From an uncultured cyanobacterium (lineage in GTDB: Bacteria > Cyanobacteriota > Cyanobacteriia > Cyanobacteriales > FACHB-T130), in the NCBI GenBank assembly GCA_936920195.1, contig CAKZHE010000086.1, positions 1 to 42,970 on the forward strand: DNA of 42,970 bases, written 5' to 3'. A program made the position numbers and the translations under genes. Below the pieces are notes generated by a model. The model had not been told where the DNA came from, searched no databases, and worked only from the letters and a program-made list of their open reading frames with translations. Positions 8,925-18,055 of this stretch are shown in pieces; position 1 is the first letter of the stretch, and the number at the start of each line of letters is the position of its first letter.

Positions 8925-9809
8925 ATGAAAACAAAATCCAAAGTTATTTTTTTTACTTCTGGACTAGCTTTAATAGTTATTGCTGGTTCGATAATTGCTT
9001 TGAAAATCATACCTACAACTATAGCTTATCCAACGGGGCAAGACAATAATCAACAAAATAGCAAGAATACGATTGTGTTTGCAATTCAGCCAAAATTTGA
9101 TTTAGCAGGAGAATATAAAGAAGGACTAGCACCTGTACAAATTGATAACAAATGGGGATTTATCAACAAAAATGATCAGGTAGTTATTAAGCCTCAATTT
9201 GATTGGGTTGGCAACTTTTCTAAAGAACATTTGGCAGGAGTAACTATTGGTGACAAGAGTGGATTCATTAACCAGGAAGGAAATTTTATTATTAAACCGC
9301 AATTTGATGAAGTTAGAAGCTTTTCAGAAGGTCTTGCAGCAGTAAGTGTTCAAGGAGTAGCAGGAAACAGTGCTAATGGCAAGTATGGTTATATTAATGT
9401 GCAAGGTCAGTTCATTATTAAACCACAATTTGGTGCAGCTGGAGAGTTTTCTGAAGGACTAGCACCGGCAAGAGTGATTGACGAGGGATATGGCTATATT
9501 GATAAAAGTGGTCGCCTAGTAATTAAGCCACAATTTTATGATGCTTATTCCTTTCACGAAGGATTAGCATCCGTGCGAATTGGCTATATCAATAAGAAAG
9601 GAGAGATAGTTATAAAGATTGGTAGTTTCACGAATGACTTTTCAGAAGGACTGGCATCTGTACAAACTGGTGGGAAGGCAGGATATATCAACAAACAAGG
9701 AAAATTCATCATTAAGCCTCAATTTGATGGTGCTTTGGGCTTTTCAGAAGGACTCGCTCCTGTGCAGATTGATGGCAAGTGGGGATATATTCGTAATCCT
9801 TTAAATTGA
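8925..9809 (+). CDS. Membrane-anchored WG-repeat protein, fourth gene of the nSTAND operon
   Basis: A 294-aa protein. Residues 6-30 form a hydrophobic segment (signal anchor or uncleaved signal peptide). From about residue 54 on it consists of about seven WG-type repeats of about 35 residues with the pattern KWGFINKxGxxVIKPQFDxxxxFSEGLAxV. The fifth complete unit is shortened (RIGYINKKGEIVIKI). WG repeats form beta-rich domains in secreted or surface proteins and often accompany effectors or polymorphic toxins; they have no known catalysis. It starts 49 bases after the lipoprotein gene in the same orientation and shares its AT-rich composition. There is no clear terminator after it; it converges on the Uma2 gene 95 bases away. 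Confidence 0.85.
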   Translation: MKTKSKVIFFTSGLALIVIAGSIIALKIIPTTIAYPTGQDNNQQNSKNTIVFAIQPKFDLAGEYKEGLAPVQIDNKWGFINKNDQVVIKPQFDWVGNFSKEHLAGVTIGDKSGFINQEGNFIIKPQFDEVRSFSEGLAAVSVQGVAGNSANGKYGYINVQGQFIIKPQFGAAGEFSEGLAPARVIDEGYGYIDKSGRLVIKPQFYDAYSFHEGLASVRIGYINKKGEIVIKIGSFTNDFSEGLASVQTGGKAGYINKQGKFIIKPQFDGALGFSEGLAPVQIDGKWGYIRNPLN

Positions 9810-9904
9810 TGACGATTCTAGGAATAATCCCTCAATAAAAGCTGTAAACTAAGGAATGAAAAATTAATAAGCCGATCTTTTTGGAAGTGACAGATATCCC
9901 AAAT

Positions 9905-10480
9905 TTACCAAATTAATGAGAGATTTAACACAAATCCGGGTAAAACATCTTCTCCTGATAACGTTGTTGGGTTCTCTAAAATTTCTTTTTCTCTCCCCTG
10001 GCGATAAATTTCTACTTGGCGGTTTTTGCGGTTGATTAACCAACCTAAACGAGTGCCATTCTCAATATATTCTTGCATTTTTTCTTGCAGGAGTTTTAAG
10101 GAATCGCTAGGAGAGCGCAATTCTATAACAAAATCAGGGCAAATTGGTGGGAATTTTTCTTGCTGTTTGGGGGTGAGGGATTCCCATTTTGCTAAGGGTA
10201 TCCAAGCTGCATCTGGGGAGCGCTCTGCACCATTAGGCAGTTTAAATCCACCAGATGAGTCAAAGGTTATTCCTAATTTAGTTTGTCGGTTCCACAAACC
10301 CAGATCCAGGTTAACTTCTGAATTAAACTTACTTGTTTCGCCCCCAGTGGGTGGCATAATAATTAAGTCTCCTTTGGCTGTACGTTCTAATTTTAATTCG
10401 CGGTTAGTAATACAAAGTTGATAAAATTGCTCATCAGTGATGGGGGCAGTTTCTGGATTGTTTAAAATGAAGGCCGTCAT
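9905..10480 (-). CDS. Uma2-family (DUF820) PD-(D/E)XK endonuclease-like protein
   Basis: A 191-aa protein with the hallmarks of the Uma2 family, which is abundant in cyanobacteria. It has an N-terminal ITDEQFYQL segment, LERTAKGDLIIMPPTGGETS, the ERSPDAAW motif and CPDFVIELRSPSD, which together form the PD-(D/E)XK-like core. The biological role of the family is not settled; nuclease activity is inferred from the fold. AAAGGAG (10495 to 10489 on the minus strand) lies eight bases before the ATG, the strongest ribosome site in this region. The gene begins 51 bases after glcF in the same direction, so it may be carried on the glc transcript. Confidence 0.88.
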   Translation of the reverse strand: MTAFILNNPETAPITDEQFYQLCITNRELKLERTAKGDLIIMPPTGGETSKFNSEVNLDLGLWNRQTKLGITFDSSGGFKLPNGAERSPDAAWIPLAKWESLTPKQQEKFPPICPDFVIELRSPSDSLKLLQEKMQEYIENGTRLGWLINRKNRQVEIYRQGREKEILENPTTLSGEDVLPGFVLNLSLIW

Positions 10481-10531
10481 GTTTTTATCTCCTTTCTACT
10501 TGGCAATTTTTTGATTTCAAGATGATTCTTT

Positions 10532-11866
10532 CTATTCATAATTCCTAAGCTTTTCCCCACGAATTGATAAATCTAATAATTCCATTGGGTGCATTAATAG
10601 GGTTTGCTTGCCCTGTAATTGTAAGTGTTTTCTGATTTGCAGAGAACAACCAGGATTAGCCGAAACAATTAAGGTTGCTCCCGTATTCACTAAGTTTTCA
10701 ACTTTTTGCTGCCCTAATTCATCGGCAACTTCTGGTTGCAGCAGATTGTAAACTCCGGCACTGCCACAACAGAGGGCAGCATCTAAGGGTTCTCGCAATT
10801 GGATGCCAGGAATTTTCTTGAGGAGTTGCCGGGGTTGAACGCTAATTTTTTGTCCGTGGAGTAAATGGCAGGCATCTTGATAAACTACTGTTAAAGGTTC
10901 TGTCGTGACTGGTGAAAGTTCCGCCGTCAAGCCCACATCAGCCAGAAATTCTTGAGCATCTTTGACTTTAGTGGCAAATTCTTTAGCTTTAATCCGATAT
11001 TCTGGATCGTCTTGTAAAATATGCCCGTATTCTTTTAAAGTATGACCGCATCCTGCCGCATTGATAATAATATAATCAACGTTGCTATCGGCGAAACAAT
11101 CAATCATTTGTCGGGCTAAAGATTGGGATTGTTTTTCTTGTCCTTGGTGGGCGGGAAGGGCGGCACAACAACCTTGGGGTTTGGGAATGACGACTTCGCA
11201 ACCATTGGCAGTTAAGACTTGAATGGTGGCTTGATTAACGGGGGAGAAAAATAGCCGCTGCACGCAACCTAAGATCATACCGACGCGGTAGCGTTGTTTG
11301 CCAACGGCAGGAATAATATCTGGGGGTTCGGGAACAAAGGCATCGGCAGTAATTTCTGGCAAAATGGCTGCCATCGCGGTTAAACGGGGAAAAGTGGTTT
11401 TTAACCACTGATTAGAACGAATCAGATTTTCTAAACCTGATTTTTGGTAGATTAAAAATGGCGCGAGCAACATTCGCAAGCGATTAGGATAGGGGAAAAG
11501 CTGAAAGATTAGGGTACGGATGAGACGTTCGGGAAGCGATCGCGGGTAATTTCTCTCTACTTGGGGACGCATCGCCGCAATTAACTGGTCATATTCTACC
11601 CCAGAGGGACAAGTGGTGACGCAAGCCAAGCAGCCTAAACAGGAATCAAAATGGGGAACAGTGGATTCAGAGATGGCGGCTTCTCCCTGACTAATCGCAT
11701 CCATAGTATAAATTCTCCCCCTAGGAGAATCCATTTCTTTACCAATGACGCGATAGCTGGGGCAGTTGGCGAGACAAAATCCGCAATGGACGCAGGTACT
11801 AATTAATTTAGGATCGGGGGGATGTTGGGCATCGAAGTTAGTAGTAGCAGACAGTGGTGATTGCAT
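10532..11866 (-). CDS. glcF: Glycolate dehydrogenase iron-sulfur subunit
   Basis: Electron-transfer subunit of bacterial-type glycolate dehydrogenase, which oxidises photorespiratory 2-phosphoglycolate-derived glycolate to glyoxylate. The protein (444 aa from the ATG at 11866) has two [4Fe-4S] ferredoxin motifs near the N-terminus (CVHCGFCLANCP and CLGCLACVTTCP). Two CCG-type cysteine-rich domains follow (GCCAALPAHQ, DACHLLHGQ, CCGSAGVYN), as in GlcF and related heterodisulfide-reductase-like subunits. The frame extends upstream to a TTG at 11893, six bases after the preceding stop. The ATG is the more usual start and leads directly to the conserved region. It lies directly downstream of the FAD subunit. 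Confidence 0.93.
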   Translation of the reverse strand: MQSPLSATTNFDAQHPPDPKLISTCVHCGFCLANCPSYRVIGKEMDSPRGRIYTMDAISQGEAAISESTVPHFDSCLGCLACVTTCPSGVEYDQLIAAMRPQVERNYPRSLPERLIRTLIFQLFPYPNRLRMLLAPFLIYQKSGLENLIRSNQWLKTTFPRLTAMAAILPEITADAFVPEPPDIIPAVGKQRYRVGMILGCVQRLFFSPVNQATIQVLTANGCEVVIPKPQGCCAALPAHQGQEKQSQSLARQMIDCFADSNVDYIIINAAGCGHTLKEYGHILQDDPEYRIKAKEFATKVKDAQEFLADVGLTAELSPVTTEPLTVVYQDACHLLHGQKISVQPRQLLKKIPGIQLREPLDAALCCGSAGVYNLLQPEVADELGQQKVENLVNTGATLIVSANPGCSLQIRKHLQLQGKQTLLMHPMELLDLSIRGEKLRNYE

Positions 11867-11899
11867 GGGGAAAATTAAAATTTTAGAAACCAATAAAAT

Positions 11900-13201
11900 T
11901 TAAACCACAAACCGATTGGGACTTAAGATATTTTTGGGGTCAAATTGCTGTTTGAGGCGGCGCATCACATCCAAACTATTGCCAATATAGCCCCAAACAT
12001 CGATCTTTTCTTTCAGTTCCGTTGGTGCTTCCAAAATAGTCAGAAACCCCCCTTGGGATTCGCAGTAACGCCGCAGAGCTAAAATCTGACTGATGGCTTC
12101 TGTGGCTGGAAATCGCACCATTCCTAAACCTTTGCCCGCATGAATTAATCCCATCCCCCCAGAGGACAATAACTCTAATTGGGTTAAGGTGGCAACAGCA
12201 GCAGCGGGTAATACCCCAATTTTGCAGATAATAGCTGGTTCGGTTTGACTAGGAGATCGTTGCCATAAAACCCCTTCATCATCCGCTATGGTAACTGATA
12301 AGCCTAAGTGTTTTCCCAAGGCTAGTAGGCGCTCAGATTGGGCGGTAACGCTGGCTGCCACGCTTTGGAAGCGAACCAGTAAAGTCAGATTTTGAGCTAA
12401 TCCTAAACAGGTGGCTTGGCGGGGGGAGAGCAAATCAATGGCGGTGGGTGTTAAAGCCGAAGTCAGTAATTGAGCAGCGATCGCCGCCATAGCGTCCCCA
12501 TTGCCTGTTACAATCGAAGTTTGGGATGTTTCCGGTAGCGGGTAAACTCTAAAGGTGACTTGGCTGATAATTCCCAGGGTGCCAAAGGAGCCAGTCAACA
12601 ATTTCATTAAGTCATACCCGGCAACATTTTTGACCACTCGCCCTCCAGCTTTCGCAATTTGTCCGTCTGCCCGGACAAAAGAAATACCTAAAAGTTGGTC
12701 GCGGACGCTGCCATAGCGTTGCCGTAAGGAACCCGCATCTGCGGTAGCCACAATGCCTCCAGCGGTGGCTGGGTGGGGAATTGTGGGATCGAGAGCCAGA
12801 AATTGTCCGGTTTGGGCTAAAATCAGTTGGATTTGAGCTAAAGGCATCCCCGCTTCCACAGTAATTGTCAAATCCGCCACCGCATGGTCAATTAACCGAT
12901 TCATCTGGGCGGTACTGACAACTAAATCGACATTGGCTAGGGAGCCGCCCCAACTCAGTTTGCTGCCACTGCCACAGGGTAGAACTTTCCAATGGTAGCG
13001 GTGAGAGAGGGACATAATTTCAGCCAGCACAGCGGGGGTGTCTGGGCAAACCAGGCAACTAGGGGTAGTTCCCGGCGCGATCGCTCTCAGGATCTGTTTT
13101 TGTTGTAGAGGAGAAATATTGTCCCAGTCCCAAATCCCCAGTTGCGAACCAACAACGGATTCAATTTCAGAAGCGATCGCCTTCATGCCTACACCAGTCA
13201 T
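11900..13201 (-). CDS. glcE: Glycolate dehydrogenase FAD-binding subunit, GlcE-like
   Basis: FAD-linked oxidase of the PCMH/VAO fold. It has the PP-loop-like PCGSGSKLSWG, the HPATAGGIVATADAGSLRQRYGS region that contacts FAD, then GRVVKNVAGYDLMKL and GSFGTLGIISQVTFRVYP. The C-terminus is RLKQQFDPKNILSPNRFVV. The KNVAGYDLMKLLTGSFGTLG form and the length (about 430 aa) resemble GlcE more than the longer GlcD, although family names are used loosely in cyanobacteria. It precedes glcF and probably works with it and a GlcD encoded elsewhere. The frame is open from a TTG at 13255. ATG candidates at 13201 and 13186 are both plausible, and no good Shine-Dalgarno decides between them. Confidence 0.82.
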   Translation of the reverse strand: MTGVGMKAIASEIESVVGSQLGIWDWDNISPLQQKQILRAIAPGTTPSCLVCPDTPAVLAEIMSLSHRYHWKVLPCGSGSKLSWGGSLANVDLVVSTAQMNRLIDHAVADLTITVEAGMPLAQIQLILAQTGQFLALDPTIPHPATAGGIVATADAGSLRQRYGSVRDQLLGISFVRADGQIAKAGGRVVKNVAGYDLMKLLTGSFGTLGIISQVTFRVYPLPETSQTSIVTGNGDAMAAIAAQLLTSALTPTAIDLLSPRQATCLGLAQNLTLLVRFQSVAASVTAQSERLLALGKHLGLSVTIADDEGVLWQRSPSQTEPAIICKIGVLPAAAVATLTQLELLSSGGMGLIHAGKGLGMVRFPATEAISQILALRRYCESQGGFLTILEAPTELKEKIDVWGYIGNSLDVMRRLKQQFDPKNILSPNRFVV

Positions 13202-13255
13202 TCTGCTACCACAGTCAAAGGATATCCCAATCTGGGGAACTACAGGCGATCCCAA

Positions 13256-13340
13256 AAATCTTTATGATTAATTTATCTTTATCGCACAGATCGGCGCATC
13301 TGATACTTTTAATCCGGTCAATCAAAATACTAGGTTTATC
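13256..13340. promoter_or_regulatory. Divergent intergenic region between the glcE-like gene and the Cph2-like gene
   Basis: At most 140 bases separate the two divergent genes, so both promoters must lie here or in the start of the minus-strand frame. AT-rich stretches are present but I cannot assign boxes. Confidence 0.35.
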
Positions 13341-16115
13341 ATGGCTCGTCGCAAAAACTCCAGATCCTTACCCACCAAACCGGAGAGAGTTACCCCCTAC
13401 GATCGGGAACAACTGCTGAATCGGATTGCTACCCGCATCCGGCAATCTTTGGAGTTGCAGGAAATTTTGACGACAACAGCGGTAGAAATCCGGGGGTTTT
13501 TGGATACAGACCGGGTAAAAATTTACCGCTTCTATACTGATGGTAGCGGGGAAGTCATTGCTGAGTCAATTAAAGGCGATCGCTTGCCCTCTCTCTTGGG
13601 ATTGCGCTTTCCTGCCAGTGATGTTCCCACCCACTCGCGGGAAATGTTCGTCAAAGTCCGCCAGCGGGTAATTGTGGATGTGGCTTCCGGACAAAAAACC
13701 CTCAATTGGCTAGATAAAATGCCAGCAGAGGATCTTCGTCATTTAGACAAGTCCCGCTATCAACCTGTAGAACCCTGTCATTTGGAATATTTGACCAATT
13801 TGGGCGTTAATTCTTCCCTCGCCGTGCCGATTTTGTACCAAAACAATCTCTGGGGATTGTTGGTTTCCCACCACATTGAAGCTAGGCATTTTTCGGAACG
13901 AGAATTAACTGTAGTTCAAATGCTAGTCGATCAAGTATCGATTGCGATCGCCCAAAGTTCTCTTCTGGCGCAAGCTCGCCAGCAGGCGCGGCACGAAGCC
14001 ATGTTGCACCAAATCAGCAGCTTGTTACATTCCCCCCTAAATATTGTCGAAATTCGCCAAACTGTCTTAGAGGAGACAGTTAAAGCCCTGCAATGTTCTG
14101 GCGGCAGGCTTTATCTGACTGCTGAACCCACCGGGCAGCAAGCCGAAGTGTATCTATTTGGCAAACAGCCTACCCTGCCGTGGATTGAAGAAAGTCCCTT
14201 TTGGCAAAGGATTATGGGTTCTCTCAACTACACCCCGGCGGAAATTGAAGAGGACGCACAGGGATTTAGCTGTCAGGTATTGCCCAATCCCCTAGAAAAA
14301 TTTGCTATGCCAGAAGTCAGTCTTTTTCTGACTAAAAATAAAGACAGTCCTTTGAGCAGCCAAGACTTGAATGGCAACTTGTACATTATTTCTGATATCT
14401 ATCAAGAACCGCAACTCAAGCCCCTACTCGCTGCTTTTCAAGAGCCAATCCGCTCGATGATGATTGTGCCTTTGCAATATCGCCAACAATGCGTCGGTTG
14501 CTTAACTCTATTTCGAGATGAATTAGAAACTGAAACTTTGTGGGCGGGGCGAAACGATCGCGATGTCCGTAACTTACGCCCCCGCAGTTCCTTTGCCGTT
14601 TGGCGAGAAGTTAAAAAAGGCCAAGCTCAAGAATGGGATGCGGAGGAAATTAGGTTAGTGCAAGCCCTAGGAATTCACCTTTATATGGCGGTGATGCAGC
14701 GACAAGTGGAGGATACCATCCGCCACCAAGCTTCCCACGATTTGCTGACTGGATTGCCCAATCGTTTACTATTTAATGACCGTCTATCTTTAGCTCTAGC
14801 TAATACTCAGCAGCAAGGGGAAATGCTGGCAGTGGTATTTCTAGATTTGGATGGCTTTAAAACTATTAATGATACCCTCGGTCATGCGATGGGCGATCGC
14901 TTGCTGCAAAGTGTCGCCAAGCGCCTATCTAGTTGTTTGCGAGAAGGAGATTTAGTGGCTCGTTGGGGGGGAGATGAATTTACGCTTTTGCTGGCTCCCA
15001 TTACCTGTGCTAAGGATGCCTCTCAAGTTGCCCAGCAAATTTTGGGTAATTTGAACATTCCGTTTATCTTAGACGCGCAAGAACTGTATGTAAAGGCGAG
15101 TATTGGCATTGCCCTAGCGCCCTATGATGGCGAAGATGCCGAAACTTTGCTGAAAAATGCTGATGCTGCTATGTACCGTGCCAAACAGCAGGGAAGAAAT
15201 AGCTATCAAATGTACACGCCTGCTATTGGTAATAAAGTTTTAAAACGATTAGTTTTAGAAAATAACCTCTATAAAGCTTTAGAAAGAGAAGAATTTTTGC
15301 TGCATTACCAGCCCCAAATTGAGATTAGTACCGGAAAAATTGTCGGGATGGAAGCACTGATTCGCTGGCAATCAACCGAAATGGGATTGATTGCGCCGGA
15401 TCAATTTATTCCCCTGGCTGAAGAAACAGGTTTGATATGTCCGATTGGGGAATGGGTACTGCGAACAGCCTGCGATCGCAATCGAGCTTGGCAGCGTTTA
15501 GGTTTACCGCCGATTCACATTGCGGTCAATTTATCCGCCCGCCAAATTCAAGATAAAAATCTCGTCAGAAGTGTGGCAGAAATCTTATTAGAAATAGGTT
15601 TAGAACCTAGCTATCTAGATTTGGAAATTACCGAAAGCGTTGCCATGCAGGATATAGATTTAACTATTTCGGTTTTGAAAGCTTTGCAAAATATGGGCAT
15701 TCAAATTTCTATGGATGATTTCGGCACGGGCTATTCTTCTTTGAATGCTTTGAAACACTTTCCTTTAACCTATCTGAAAATTGATAAGTCTTTTATTCGC
15801 GATTTAGTGAATGACAGCCACGACGCGGCAATTATTAAAGCGATTGTGGCGCTGGGACAGGGTTTAAATTTGAAAGTAATTGCGGAAGGGGTAGAAACTA
15901 AGGAACAATTAGAATTTCTGCGTTCTGTAGGATGCGATCGCTTACAAGGATATCTCTTTAGTCGCCCTCTCCCTGCCGAAGCTGCTACTAAATTATACAT
16001 TCAACAACAGGGAACAGGGAATTGGGAACAGGGAACAGGGAATTGGGAACAGGGAACAGGGAACAGGGAATTGGGAACAGGGAATTGGGAATTGGGAATT
16101 GGGGAATATTATTAA
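13341..16115 (+). CDS. Cph2-like phytochrome with GGDEF and EAL domains
   Basis: A 924-aa light sensor that probably makes and/or breaks cyclic di-GMP. GAF1 (about 25-205) has FPASDVP and the bilin-attaching Cys146-His147 in EPCHLEYL, as in Cph2/group II phytochromes lacking a PAS domain. GAF2 (about 220-450) contains LWAGR and SFAVWREVK, the Cph2-type region standing in for PHY. The GGDEF domain keeps GGDEF at 543-547 with an RxxD inhibitory site (REGD) five residues before it. The EAL domain keeps EAL at 671-673 and [11 protein letters not shown]. Both catalytic sites look intact, so net output cannot be predicted. Compared with Synechocystis Cph2 it lacks the C-terminal GAF-GGDEF half. The last 36 or so residues are encoded by tandem repeats and look like junk extension. 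Confidence 0.9.
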   Translation: MARRKNSRSLPTKPERVTPYDREQLLNRIATRIRQSLELQEILTTTAVEIRGFLDTDRVKIYRFYTDGSGEVIAESIKGDRLPSLLGLRFPASDVPTHSREMFVKVRQRVIVDVASGQKTLNWLDKMPAEDLRHLDKSRYQPVEPCHLEYLTNLGVNSSLAVPILYQNNLWGLLVSHHIEARHFSERELTVVQMLVDQVSIAIAQSSLLAQARQQARHEAMLHQISSLLHSPLNIVEIRQTVLEETVKALQCSGGRLYLTAEPTGQQAEVYLFGKQPTLPWIEESPFWQRIMGSLNYTPAEIEEDAQGFSCQVLPNPLEKFAMPEVSLFLTKNKDSPLSSQDLNGNLYIISDIYQEPQLKPLLAAFQEPIRSMMIVPLQYRQQCVGCLTLFRDELETETLWAGRNDRDVRNLRPRSSFAVWREVKKGQAQEWDAEEIRLVQALGIHLYMAVMQRQVEDTIRHQASHDLLTGLPNRLLFNDRLSLALANTQQQGEMLAVVFLDLDGFKTINDTLGHAMGDRLLQSVAKRLSSCLREGDLVARWGGDEFTLLLAPITCAKDASQVAQQILGNLNIPFILDAQELYVKASIGIALAPYDGEDAETLLKNADAAMYRAKQQGRNSYQMYTPAIGNKVLKRLVLENNLYKALEREEFLLHYQPQIEISTGKIVGMEALIRWQSTEMGLIAPDQFIPLAEETGLICPIGEWVLRTACDRNRAWQRLGLPPIHIAVNLSARQIQDKNLVRSVAEILLEIGLEPSYLDLEITESVAMQDIDLTISVLKALQNMGIQISMDDFGTGYSSLNALKHFPLTYLKIDKSFIRDLVNDSHDAAIIKAIVALGQGLNLKVIAEGVETKEQLEFLRSVGCDRLQGYLFSRPLPAEAATKLYIQQQGTGNWEQGTGNWEQGTGNRELGTGNWELGIGEYY
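16007..16106 (+). repeat. Short tandem repeat running through the 3' end of the Cph2-like gene
   Basis: Interleaved copies of GGGAACA and GGGAATT fill about 100 bases. They encode a Gly/Thr/Asn/Trp/Glu-rich tail in the preceding protein. Short tandem repeats of this kind are common between cyanobacterial genes; here the repeat has replaced or displaced the original stop codon. Confidence 0.85.
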
Positions 16116-16188
16116 TATCATTGGCGGGAGCAAAATGAGTTATAATGATGGCATAGCAGTTATATAACGTTAAAGAATCAGCGATTCT

Positions 16189-16797
16189 ATGAGTGCTGCA
16201 CTTGTGATTAGCTTGCTTCTACCAGGTTTGACTTTTGCTTCGTTACCTACTGAACCATTATCCCCACAGGTAACAAGAGAAAAGACTTTGTTGGCATCGG
16301 CATCAAGAAATTTACCAGTAGAGAATTTAGAAATTATCCCGCCACCTTTAGGAGAAATCGCCGATAATAGCTGTCACGATCTCCCCACGGGAGTAGGAAT
16401 TCCCGGATTTCGCCCAGGAATTCACAAAAATGACGTAATTCGGATGTTGGGCGTACCCGTTCGCAGTTCTTCTGGCTATTGGCCTAATACTCGCGCTGTT
16501 TCCTATGAATTAATTCCCGAACAGGTGAGTTTAGGCTTTTTATTCGATCAAAAATCTCAGAAAATTCGCCAAACTGAGGCATCCTTTGCATCTGGAGTCA
16601 GCGACGAATTAGTTTTACCCACATTTAAAGCTATGCTGGGTTGTCAGATGGAAGAACGGATTCAGGAAGGTTTGCAACAAGTCCGACAACACAAAATTCG
16701 CCGCTTTAACTTTAATTTGGAAAAACTCAAAGGGGTAATTGAACAGGAAGGGCGCAATCGCATTTATATTGGCATTTGGGAAGCCGATTTACACTAA
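16189..16797 (+). CDS. Conserved secreted protein with a possible BamE/SmpA-like segment
   Basis: A 202-aa protein with an N-terminal hydrophobic segment (ALVISLLLPGLTFAS) that could be a signal peptide, although it lacks the usual basic residues before it. A stop codon six codons upstream of the ATG (16171-16173) excludes a longer start in this frame. The middle (GFRPGIHKNDVIRMLGVP, then a beta-type run ending SLGFLFDQKSQKIRQ) resembles the helix-then-sheet pattern of small outer-membrane SmpA/BamE proteins, in which a G-x-x-KxxVxxxLGxP turn is typical. This is a pattern match only. The gene ends 12 bases before dprA and is probably cotranscribed with it. Confidence 0.65.
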   Translation: MSAALVISLLLPGLTFASLPTEPLSPQVTREKTLLASASRNLPVENLEIIPPPLGEIADNSCHDLPTGVGIPGFRPGIHKNDVIRMLGVPVRSSSGYWPNTRAVSYELIPEQVSLGFLFDQKSQKIRQTEASFASGVSDELVLPTFKAMLGCQMEERIQEGLQQVRQHKIRRFNFNLEKLKGVIEQEGRNRIYIGIWEADLH

Positions 16798-16809
16798 ATT
16801 AGGGATGGC

Positions 16810-17931
16810 GTGGTGGCAGAACTAACCGGGGAAAGAGCTTACTGGCTAGCTTGGTCGCGGATTTCGGGCATTGGTCCAGTATTATTGCGCCGCTTGCAAC
16901 AATATTTTGGCAACCTGGAATCAGCTTGGCAGGCTGGTTATGGGGAGTTGCAGGCAGTAGAAGGGTTTGGCGAACAAACGGTTAATGGGATTATTAAAGA
17001 GCGATCGCAACTTAATCCTGAACAATTTTTAGCACAGCACCAACAGCAAAACCCCTTTTTTTGGACTCCCGCCGACTCCGATTATCCCCGCTTGCTGCTA
17101 GAAATTCCCAGTCCACCCCCTGTCCTCTACTATCGAGGACAACTGCAACCTTCGGAAATTCAAGGTTTAGTTCCAGCCGTTGCCATTGTTGGCACTCGCG
17201 ACCCTTCCGACTATGGTAGGAGATGGACGCGGAAAATTAGCACCGTTTTAGCTAAAAAAGGTTTTCTGATTGTTTCTGGGATGGCAGAAGGCATCGATAC
17301 CGAAGCTCATCGCGCCTGTTTAGAAGCTGGGGGAAGGACAATTGCTGTTTTTGGGACGGGGGTAGATGTGGTTTATCCCCATCGCAATCAAGAGCTTTAC
17401 CAGCAGATTTTAAACCACGGTGTCGCGGTTAGCGAATATCCCGACGGTACGCCCCCAGACCGAGTTCACTTTCCCCGTCGCAATCGAGTGATTGCCGGAT
17501 TGAGTCGAGCAGTGCTAGTCATGGAAGCACCTCATAAATCCGGGGCATTGATTACTGCTCATATAGCTAATGATTTTTTTCGAGATGTTTATGTTCTGCC
17601 TGGTTCCTTGGATAATTCTCGCTGTTTAGGCTGTTTGGGGTTATTGAATCGGGGAGCCAACGCAATTTTAGGTGAAAGGCAATTATTAGAAATGTTGGAG
17701 GGAATGCCTCAACTGGATTTATTTCCCCAGAGTAATCCAGCGGAAAAATTCCCCAATTTGTCGCCCCAAATGAAACAGGTTTGGCAAGCGATCGCCTACG
17801 AACCCACCAGTTTTGATACCATTGTGGAACAAACTGGTTTAGCGGCGGGATTAGTTTCTAGCTCTTTATTAGAGTTAGAATTAATGGGGTTAATTTCTCA
17901 ACAACCGGGAATGCGCTATCAAAAGACATAA
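16810..17931 (+). CDS. dprA: DNA processing protein DprA
   Basis: Loads RecA on incoming single-stranded DNA during natural transformation. The 373-aa protein has an N-terminal helix-hairpin-helix region (ISGIGPVLLRRL, EGFGEQTVNGI). The Rossmann-like core follows with VAIVGTRDPSDYGRRW, SGMAEGIDTEAHRACLEAGG, VFGTGVDVVYPHRN, FPRRNRVIAGLS and SGALITAHIA, ending in PGSLDN. A C-terminal winged-helix segment follows (about 310-370). It starts at GTG 16810, or at the adjacent GTG 16813, with AGGGATGG just upstream. The small secreted protein precedes it by 12 bases. Confidence 0.95.
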   Translation: MVAELTGERAYWLAWSRISGIGPVLLRRLQQYFGNLESAWQAGYGELQAVEGFGEQTVNGIIKERSQLNPEQFLAQHQQQNPFFWTPADSDYPRLLLEIPSPPPVLYYRGQLQPSEIQGLVPAVAIVGTRDPSDYGRRWTRKISTVLAKKGFLIVSGMAEGIDTEAHRACLEAGGRTIAVFGTGVDVVYPHRNQELYQQILNHGVAVSEYPDGTPPDRVHFPRRNRVIAGLSRAVLVMEAPHKSGALITAHIANDFFRDVYVLPGSLDNSRCLGCLGLLNRGANAILGERQLLEMLEGMPQLDLFPQSNPAEKFPNLSPQMKQVWQAIAYEPTSFDTIVEQTGLAAGLVSSSLLELELMGLISQQPGMRYQKT

Positions 17932-17980
17932 AAAATTGAAAATATGCCAAATTTAAGATTTAGACAGGAGCAGTAATTTT

Positions 17981-18055
17981 ATGGTGCAATTATCTGAAAA
18001 GCTTTCATTGTCAGAGTTTCTGGAATTACCAGAAACCAAACCTGCTAGTGACTAA
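17981..18055 (+). pseudogene. N-terminal remnant of a Uma2-family gene
   Basis: From an ATG at 17981, preceded by AGGAG, 24 codons read like the start of a Uma2 gene (LSEKLSLSEFLELPETKPAS). The reading then stops at a TAA that is the first three bases of the inverted-repeat element at 18053. The rest of a Uma2 gene is not found downstream, so this is a remnant cut by the element. Confidence 0.6.
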
